Shown here: positions 58,688 through 64,000 of the stretch, piece after piece
How positions within the stretch are numbered: the first letter of the stretch is position 1
Layout: every line of letters begins with the position of its first letter
Assembly: GCF_001753165.1 (NCBI RefSeq)
Contig: NZ_CP017448.1
Coordinates: 1,568,462-1,632,461, forward strand
Length of the DNA: 64,000 nt
From: Acidihalobacter aeolianus
GTDB taxonomy: Bacteria > Pseudomonadota > Gammaproteobacteria > DSM-5130 > Acidihalobacteraceae
Direction: 5' to 3'
The notes under the pieces: model-generated
Database searches by the model: none
What the model saw: the letters and a program-made list of their open reading frames with translations, nothing else
Told to the model about the DNA's origin: nothing
Position numbers and translations under genes: made by a program

Positions 58688-58936
58688 TTATGATAGCTGG
58701 CGCGTATTTTCCTCGATTCTGCGGCGCGCGTCACGAGGCAACCTGATGTTTTCCGCTGATTCTGCTATAACGTCTAACGCGTCGTCCATCCAGCGGATTT
58801 GGTCTCGGTAACGTCGGCAATTACTACAGATCATAAAGTGAAACACGAGTTGCCCTTTTTGCGGCATGGTGAGTGGACTTTCGCGTTTTAGCGAAAGGTA
58901 ATACGCAGCTTCACGGCAATGGATCATACCTATCAT
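58688..58936 (-). CDS. Zinc-finger anti-sigma-like protein
   Basis: 82-aa protein with a zf-HC2-type pattern: Cys and His near the start (IHCREAAYYLSLKRESPLT), then HFMICSNCRRYRDQI (HxxxCxxC). This is the zinc-binding anti-sigma fold. No membrane helix follows, so it is a soluble anti-sigma. ATG 58936 overlaps the stop of the ECF gene by ATGA. Its sigma partner is broken, so its present role is doubtful. Confidence 0.75.
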   Translation of the reverse strand: MIGMIHCREAAYYLSLKRESPLTMPQKGQLVFHFMICSNCRRYRDQIRWMDDALDVIAESAENIRLPRDARRRIEENTRQLS

Positions 58937-59377
58937 GACTCTCGCTCTCCGAACCAGAGCGTCTCCAGGCAACGCCTGATTGACAATCTTGCTCTATGTA
59001 ATAGCACATAGAGGTGGCTTGTTTTGATACCCAGTATTTCGTGAATTTCTTCACCATTAGTGGGCTCTAGCTCGTTCAACGTGAAGGCGTCACGTTGCAA
59101 TCTCGGCAACTGATTAAGACATCGATTCAAGGTCTCCCAGAATGCGGTTGCCTCAGTTTCAGTTAGCGGATCGCGTCCCCCAACTCTTGATATCTTCTGC
59201 CCAATGCCCCGAGGCGTCAAAAAACAACCGATCACTGCTGTCCGAGTCAACGGGTCGATCTGTCGCTTCTTCTATAGACACGGCTGCAGTGCGCGAGAGT
59301 TTCCGGTACTGATTGGCAATCTTGTGTTTGAGAACACGGTACAAGAACTCAAAAACGTCGTGGGATAAGCACATCAC
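58933..59377 (-). pseudogene. ECF sigma factor, frameshifted and lacking region 2.1-2.3
   Basis: Two minus-strand frames join to one ECF sigma. The first (from ATG 59377) reads LYRVLKHKIANQYRKLSR and LFFDASGHWAEDIKSWG. The second continues GRDPLTETEATAFWETLNRCLNQLPRLQRDAFTL and the region 4 helix-turn-helix IHEILGIKTSHLYVLLHRARLSIRRCLE. They meet at a GGGGG run (59177-59181); one G fewer would restore the frame. The first 50 or so residues of region 2 are also absent, as no sigma-like frame lies upstream. The double damage favours a true pseudogene. Confidence 0.75.
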
Positions 59378-59430
59378 ATACCAATTAATGGCCGCTCCAT
59401 ATGGCCGGGCGAATAAGATTGTCTATCCAA

Positions 59431-60291
59431 CTATCGCCAGTTGACTGGGAGCTTTTTAGCACCGAGTTCTCGCACTGTTCCTGCGACACATTCGTCGATA
59501 AAAGAAATTCTGCTCGGGTTGGCCCGCGCGCGACGAGCCCATAGCTGAGGTGCATCCAGCCCTGCCTGACGGTATAGCTCGGGTGTTGGGAAGTAAAAGG
59601 CATGCACGAATTGCCTGAAGATTCGGTTCAGTAGAGGCAGATACAGCGGTGTCAATTGCCCGCCATGCGGGAAGCACTCATGTAACGTTTCACGTGCATG
59701 CACTATGTGCCTGGCTTCGTCGATAGCATGAACAGTGATGATGTCATAGACCGTGGGTGCAATTTCGCCACGATGCTTACGAATTGTTCGATTCATTCGA
59801 TCAGGAACTTGTTCGCCTATTAGCACAGCGATCCAGAAGGCTGCAGAGCTATAGGGAGCATGACGACCGACCCAAGTGGCCAACCTTGGGCGCTTAAATG
59901 CCGCGGAGGTGATGGGAAGACGGCTACGGCGGATCAGTTCCATGAACATCAGGCTATGCCCGGCTTCCTCGCGGAGTTCATGCAATCTGTATACGGTTTG
60001 CGAGGGTTGTCCCAACGAATCGGCCAATGCTCGGCTAATCCGTTCCATGAAGATACCCTCAAGCCAAAGCGCTTTTTCGATAAAGTTGATGAACTCGTAC
60101 TGAGAAAGGCGTTTGCGCTGCGGCTCGGGAAGCGATTCGTAGATGGGGAGACCGTATAGACTTACTGCCGATTCCGGCAGCCACCAAGCGTCCATATCCA
60201 ACTTGTCCCATTCAATTCGGGAAAGGGGGTCGCGGTATGGGCTACTGCAACGGTTGAGTTGTTCGGTAAGAACGCTGGCTTCCGCTACCAT
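59431..60291 (-). CDS. AurF-type diiron oxygenase
   Basis: 286-aa soluble protein with the full ligand set of p-aminobenzoate N-oxygenase AurF: a helix Glu at 72 or 78, Glu109-x2-His112 (EEAGH), Glu160 (LIGEQ) and His188-x3-Glu192-x2-His195 (HAIDEARH). Spacing mirrors AurF. The family oxidises aryl amines or other small substrates with O2, but the substrate here is unknown. It lies alone beside a broken sigma/anti-sigma pair and is not in a biosynthetic cluster. Confidence 0.85.
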   Translation of the reverse strand: MVAEASVLTEQLNRCSSPYRDPLSRIEWDKLDMDAWWLPESAVSLYGLPIYESLPEPQRKRLSQYEFINFIEKALWLEGIFMERISRALADSLGQPSQTVYRLHELREEAGHSLMFMELIRRSRLPITSAAFKRPRLATWVGRHAPYSSAAFWIAVLIGEQVPDRMNRTIRKHRGEIAPTVYDIITVHAIDEARHIVHARETLHECFPHGGQLTPLYLPLLNRIFRQFVHAFYFPTPELYRQAGLDAPQLWARRARANPSRISFIDECVAGTVRELGAKKLPVNWR

Positions 60292-60510
60292 GGGCTGATG
60301 GGCATGAGTCTGTATTAGTGTTTGATTCTAAGCGATCCGTCGCCCACGCGCGACAAAACCGGCCCCGTAGACAGCAAATCCATGGCGTCGCTGTATCGAA
60401 TTGCATTGCAATGCAACCAGGACAAGGCGCACAGCGTAAACCATGGCCAGACTTCAATATCGACATGGGTTTGCTATGGCACACGGCTTCCGGTAATCTT
60501 CCCGGCCTCA
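60292..60510. other. Intergenic region upstream of tRNA-Pro
   Basis: No gene is supported. It should contain the aurF-like promoter (minus strand). A tRNA promoter is visible at its right end: TTGCTA (60471-60476) and TAATCT (60494-60499), 17 bp apart. Confidence 0.45.
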
Positions 60511-60589
<79 letters not shown>

Positions 60590-60607
60590 ATTCCCTAAGC
60601 TTTACAG

Positions 60608-60638
60608 CGGGTTAGCGGCATTGCCTCTAACCCGTTTT
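60608..60638 (+). terminator. Terminator after tRNA-Pro, overlapping the integrase stop
   Basis: CGGGTTAG (60608-60615) pairs with CTAACCCG (60627-60634), with an inner GGC/GCC pair, followed by TTTT. The right arm contains the integrase stop codon (CTA on this strand). Confidence 0.65.
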
Positions 60639-61994
60639 GCGTTTCAGGACCACGAGTGCGGGACTTTTGCGGGACTTTGACCCACAAACCCGGTTCGCCG
60701 CCTCGATCAGATTGCCCAGCTCGGCCGCCGAATAGTGCGTCGTCATACGCCCCGAACGGTGCCCGAGCAGGTCCTGGCGGTCCTCGAAGCCCACGCCTGC
60801 CGCTCTCAGACGACGCCCGAAGGTGTGCTTGAGATCGTGCACGCGGACTCGCGAAAACGCCGCAAATGCGGGCCAGTGCGCGTCGATGAACCGCTGGCGT
60901 GCCTTGGCCAACATCTGCTGCGGCACGTCGTAGTCCTTGTACTGCAGGCGTTCGACGGGCTTTCCCTGGACGGCGCGCTCCTCGGCGTATTCGGTCCACG
61001 TATAAACCGACTCGACATCCTTGCCGCGTTTGAGACCCCACACCCTGGCGACGACATCCTTATGGACACGCTCCACCGACGCCTCGATGCCGCCACACTC
61101 GTCCGAGGCCCGAATGTGCGAAAGCGCCGCAACGATGCGTCCCCGTTTCCAGGACAGGTTGTTGATCTCATTCACCGGACGTCCGCGACTGACGAAGACC
61201 CGTTCGGGATGTTGTCCTCGCTGACCCTCGATGATCGATCGCGCGACATCGTTGAGCACCACCAGCCGTTCCTCGCCGTTCTTGACGAAAGTCTCCGGGA
61301 TGATAAAGACGCTGGTACCCATCTCAGGCACCTCGACTTCCCAGTCCCAGCGCAAGGCGCAGATCTCCGCTTCCCGGCAACCGCTGTTGGCGGCGAACAG
61401 CGCCATCTTCGCCAGATGCTCCGGCAGCTGTTGCAGCAGATGCCGTTGCTCGTCCCAGCTCAGCGGATACGGCGGACGACGATCCTTCACCGGCAGGAAT
61501 TTGATGCGGGGTGCATGTTCCAGCCAGGTCAACCCGTGTTCGTCGATCCATTCTCCGGCTGCCAGATTACAGATGCGGCGAACAGTTTGGATCGCGTGAT
61601 TGATGGTCGCGGTCTTGACCCTGCGTTGCCTGCGCGCGGCGATGAAGTCTTGAAGCGCCCCCATATGAATACGGTCCAGGCGCACATCGCCGATGAACGG
61701 ATCGAGCAGCTTCAGTTGTAGGGCGTCGTCGCTCAAGGTCTTCTTCACGGTCTCTTGCAGGTACTTCGTGGCCGCCTGCCGAAACGTGCGCGGCGGACGG
61801 GTTCCGAACAACCGCGCCTGACGGATCTCGTCTATGCGTCGGGCGAGGAGTTCTTGCGCTTCGTTGAAGTCACCCGTGCCAGTGCTTTCGCAAACGCGGC
61901 TACCTCGGATGACCTTGTCGATGTGCCAGATCCCCGCGCGGAGGTGGAGACCCGGCGTTCTGCGGCTTGCGCCGCCTTGCTGTTTACGTCCCAT
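60627..61994 (-). CDS. int: Tyrosine-recombinase integrase of the second element
   Basis: 455-aa phage-type integrase. Catalytic residues lie in NSGCREAEICALRW (Arg), VHDLKHTFGRRLRAAGVGFEDRQDLLGHRSG (His-x-x-Lys and second His) and MTTHYSAAEL (nucleophile Tyr). The box II Arg is replaced by Lys, a variant I recall for this integrase subgroup. An insert of about 90 residues (IRASDECGGIEASVERVHKDVV...) lies in the catalytic domain. AAAGGAG precedes ATG 61994. It overlaps the AlpA-like gene by 163 bp. Confidence 0.92.
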   Translation of the reverse strand: MGRKQQGGASRRTPGLHLRAGIWHIDKVIRGSRVCESTGTGDFNEAQELLARRIDEIRQARLFGTRPPRTFRQAATKYLQETVKKTLSDDALQLKLLDPFIGDVRLDRIHMGALQDFIAARRQRRVKTATINHAIQTVRRICNLAAGEWIDEHGLTWLEHAPRIKFLPVKDRRPPYPLSWDEQRHLLQQLPEHLAKMALFAANSGCREAEICALRWDWEVEVPEMGTSVFIIPETFVKNGEERLVVLNDVARSIIEGQRGQHPERVFVSRGRPVNEINNLSWKRGRIVAALSHIRASDECGGIEASVERVHKDVVARVWGLKRGKDVESVYTWTEYAEERAVQGKPVERLQYKDYDVPQQMLAKARQRFIDAHWPAFAAFSRVRVHDLKHTFGRRLRAAGVGFEDRQDLLGHRSGRMTTHYSAAELGNLIEAANRVCGSKSRKSPALVVLKRKTG

Positions 61995-62230
61995 GGGCTT
62001 GCTCCTTTCCAAGCGACTCCGGGGCGTCCGTTGCGTCGTTTATAGTCATCGGCCCAGGCATCGAGATCAAGCCTGTCGAACGCAACGCCTTGGGTGCCGA
62101 TGGGGATCTCGGTGAGGTAGGGGCGTACGAGGGTTCTGAATCGATTGCGATCCATGCCGAGATAAGCAGGTGCATCGCGCAGGCGCAGAAAGCGCGGTTG
62201 CGCAGCGAGTGTGGGTACTTCATGGGACAT
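61832..62230 (-). CDS. AlpA/excisionase-like protein overlapping the integrase
   Basis: 132-aa protein. FLRLRDAPAYLGMDRNRFRTLVRPYLTEIPIGTQGVAFDRLDLDAWADDYKRRNGRPG is a winged-helix of the MerR/AlpA type. The tail has GTSTRSSEVAAFAKALARVTSTKRK. The last 54 codons lie on the same DNA as the integrase start but in another frame. Both frames look protein-like, so the overlap appears genuine. It probably controls excision direction. Confidence 0.75.
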   Translation of the reverse strand: MSHEVPTLAAQPRFLRLRDAPAYLGMDRNRFRTLVRPYLTEIPIGTQGVAFDRLDLDAWADDYKRRNGRPGVAWKGASPWDVNSKAAQAAERRVSTSARGSGTSTRSSEVAAFAKALARVTSTKRKNSSPDA

Positions 62231-62259
62231 TCGGTCCTCCGTGTCGGAGGCCCGCTTAG

Positions 62260-63557
62260 CAGGCTGTTGAAAATTCCCCCGATTTAGCGGTTATCATGTT
62301 GATCAGGGTCCATTGGCGACGTGCCCCTTCGGATCTGGGGCCTGATTTTTCCCGAAAACAGCCCAAATCCCGATCTCTGGGCGCACCGATCCCTTGATGT
62401 GTGCCTTCAACATGCTGCCAGTCCCAGATTGCGCATCCGCACCAGGTTGTAGGCCGCCGCGCTGAGCACAAACTGGAAATCCAGTTTCTCGCGTCCGACA
62501 AACCGACTTTTGCGCAGACCCGCAATGGTCTTGAGCCAACCGAAGCATTCTTCGATCCGCTTGCGGATCGTCAGGCTGGTTCGGTAACCGGGATGGCCGA
62601 TGGTGCGCCCGTCGATGGCCGAGCGGCGCCCGGCCGTGTTCTGAGCCACATGCGGCGTGACGTTTCGTCCACGCATCGCCGCCACAAAGCCTTGCGTGTC
62701 ATAGTTCTTGTCCGCGCCCAGCGTGATCCGGTGGCTCCCGCCGAGCGCGTCGACAAGCTCGACACCGGCCTCGCGCTCGGCCGTGCCGGTGGCCTGGCTC
62801 GTCTGCGACTCGACGATCAGGCCGTGGCGGTTTTCCATCAGCAGGTGTCCGAGGTAGCTGAGCTTGGCGGTCGTGCCTTCGCTCTTGCGATACAGCAAGG
62901 CATCCGGGTCGGTCCTGGAGACGTGCGTTTCCCGACACCGCTTCTGCCCGCGAAAGTCCACCGTGGGATTGCGCCCGCCACCGCTCGGCGGCGCGTCCTC
63001 GTCCCGGGGCCGGTAGCTCTTGTGCGAGGCCAGCGCTTCGATCAACGTGCCATCGACGCTGAAGTGTTCGCTAGACAGCAGATCGGCCGCACGGGCCTGA
63101 TCCAGCACCCGGGCGAAGAAGGTGCGGGCCACATCGCCTGCAAGCAGGCGGTCACGGTTCTTGGTAAACGTGGAGTGGTGCCAGACCGGATCGTCCATGG
63201 AAAAGCCCACAAACCAGCGAAACAGCAGGTTGTAGTCGATCTGTTCGACCAACAGGCGTTCGCTGCGGATGGTGTAGAACGCCATCAACAGTTGCGCGCG
63301 CAGCAGCTTCTCCGGCGGGATCGAGTCACGGCCCATATGGGCATACAGCGCATCGAAGTCAGCGTCGAGTTCTTTGAGCGCTTGATCGACCATCCGCCGG
63401 ATCGGGCGCAGAGGATGGTCCTTCGGCACCCGTTGCTCCGGGCTGACCGTGCTGAACAGCCCATCCTGATGTATGTCGGCACCGCGCATCGGCCACAACC
63501 CTCACTCAACAATACAAAACCAATCTTCCGGGTTTACAGGACTTTTTCAACAGCCTG
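62260..63557. mobile_element. IS5-family insertion sequence (1298 bp)
   Basis: Terminal inverted repeats start CAGGCTGTTGAAAA on both ends (62260 and, reversed, 63557). The direct repeat TTAG at 62256-62259 and 63558-63561 is the YTAR target duplication typical of the IS5 group. One intact transposase gene lies inside. The clean target duplication indicates a recent or intact insertion. Confidence 0.92.
62407..63489 (-). CDS. IS5-family DDE transposase
   Basis: 360-aa transposase. An N-terminal DUF772-like helix region (DHPLRPIRRMVDQALKELDADFDALYAHMGRDSIPPEKLLRAQLL) precedes the DDE core: Asp in FSVDGTLIEA, Asp in TLGADKNYDTQGF and Glu in IRKRIEECFGWLKT. No frameshift or stop is seen. ATG 63489 is chosen; the frame can extend to TTG 63498. 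Confidence 0.92.
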   Translation of the reverse strand: MRGADIHQDGLFSTVSPEQRVPKDHPLRPIRRMVDQALKELDADFDALYAHMGRDSIPPEKLLRAQLLMAFYTIRSERLLVEQIDYNLLFRWFVGFSMDDPVWHHSTFTKNRDRLLAGDVARTFFARVLDQARAADLLSSEHFSVDGTLIEALASHKSYRPRDEDAPPSGGGRNPTVDFRGQKRCRETHVSRTDPDALLYRKSEGTTAKLSYLGHLLMENRHGLIVESQTSQATGTAEREAGVELVDALGGSHRITLGADKNYDTQGFVAAMRGRNVTPHVAQNTAGRRSAIDGRTIGHPGYRTSLTIRKRIEECFGWLKTIAGLRKSRFVGREKLDFQFVLSAAAYNLVRMRNLGLAAC

Positions 63558-63561
63558 TTAG

Positions 63562-63762
63562 CGGTTACTCAACTAATGTCCTAAAAAAATCGTGGGTCTC
63601 TGGCCTAATTCCGCCAAGCATTAGGCCTGGGGGTTAATAAATCACTTCATAATTGCCAAAAAGGCGCGAATATTAAATCATATTTAAATTAATTTCACAA
63701 TTATTTTTTCAATTAATTTATTGATTATTTATTCGTGCGCATTCGGCGATGCGGTCATCCGT
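63562..63762. other. A/T-rich stretch after the IS
   Basis: No gene is supported. GGCCTAA (63602-63608) pairs with TTAGGCC (63621-63627). Bases 63650-63730 are almost only A and T, unlike the rest of the window, and may bind nucleoid proteins or mark foreign DNA. Confidence 0.55.
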
Positions 63763-64000
63763 TCAACGTCGTTTGTGTTTTCGGCCTCCATCCTCAACCA
63801 GCTCCTGTTTAAGCACCGCCAGCCCCTCCTCGTGCCACACGTATTGCAGACGCCAGCCTTGTATGCCGTCGCGCAGTATCGGTCCGGGCCCGACATCCAG
63901 CAGCGCCAGGTACACGGACTCGAACAACGTCTCGGCGTACGCATCGACCGTCACCGCGTCGTAAGGCTCAAAGTGATGATCGAACGCGGCGCGGATGCCC
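63763..64000 (-). CDS. Hypothetical protein, C-terminal part (start beyond window)
   Basis: The frame is open to the window edge: GIRAAFDHHFEPYDAV then VDAYAETLFESVYLALLDVGPGPILRDGIQGWRLQYVWHEEGLAVLKQELVEDGG and a basic end RKHKRR. The last 79 residues are seen. It looks like a soluble alpha/beta protein; I do not recognise the family. An internal GTG at 63954 is probably not the start. Confidence 0.6.
   Translation of the reverse strand, partial: GIRAAFDHHFEPYDAVTVDAYAETLFESVYLALLDVGPGPILRDGIQGWRLQYVWHEEGLAVLKQELVEDGGRKHKRR

Noticed and set aside
59385-59603. Minus-strand frame upstream of the ECF fragment as its missing N-terminus
   Set aside because: Its sequence overlaps the AurF-like gene in another frame and has no sigma region 2 motif.
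60735-61721. 328-aa plus-strand frame opposite the integrase
   Set aside because: Shadow of the integrase; the catalytic residues of the minus-strand frame are intact.
62401-63561. 386-aa plus-strand frame across the IS element
   Set aside because: Antisense of the transposase; the DDE residues and inverted repeats support the minus-strand gene.

Overview
The window is a gammaproteobacterial chromosome segment of moderately high G+C. The gene orders isc (iscR-iscS-iscU-iscA-hscB-hscA-fdx-iscX), ndk-rlmN-pilW-rodZ-hisS-yfgM-bamB-der, pyrG-kdsA-eno-ftsB-ispD and surE-pcm-nlpD-rpoS are typical of free-living Gammaproteobacteria. A Chromatiales-type acidophile or sulfur oxidiser would fit, but the genus is not established from the sequence.

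Layout: 1-5250 is the Fe-S cluster assembly operon, with an in-frame amber codon in the IscR tail. 5250-14550 is one dense co-directional run (ndk to der plus an aminotransferase). 14550-20410 holds an MFS transporter with a divergent LysR regulator, a vicinal-oxygen-chelate protein, a CysZ-like protein and a frameshifted Na/Ca exchanger. 20430-31820 carries dnaE, accA, tilS, a YqhA-type protein, pyrG, kdsA, eno, ftsB and ispD, closed by a convergent DUF502 gene and a small unknown gene.

33162-41945 is an 8.75-kb integrated element in the 3' half of tRNA-Ala(CGC), bounded by a perfect 38-bp repeat. It carries a tyrosine integrase beside attL, an 804-aa fusion of an HsdR-N-like PD-(D/E)XK domain to a P-loop ATPase (probable anti-phage cargo), a HigBA-type toxin-antitoxin pair, two paralogous small proteins, and a replicon that looks IncQ-like: a small HTH gene, a RepA-type hexameric helicase, a RepC-like initiator, four iterons and strong palindromes. 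I see no IncQ primase or relaxase. This is the most interesting part of the window.

42180-60290 returns to chromosomal genes: a chemoreceptor; a DprE1/DprE2-like epimerase pair with a GT-C glycosyltransferase; an intergenic candidate small RNA; the cydABX-ybgE bd-oxidase operon with an FNR-type promoter; smr; surE-pcm-nlpD-rpoS; a Mth938-like gene; alaC-hom; a broken ECF sigma gene with its zinc-finger partner; and an AurF-type diiron oxygenase. At 60511 a tRNA-Pro(GGG) marks a second integrative element that runs off the window. It has an integrase overlapping an AlpA-like gene, and a complete IS5-family insertion with TTAG target duplication.

Three lesions (iscR amber, exchanger at a G4 run, ECF sigma at a G5 run) are either recent gene decay or sequence errors.
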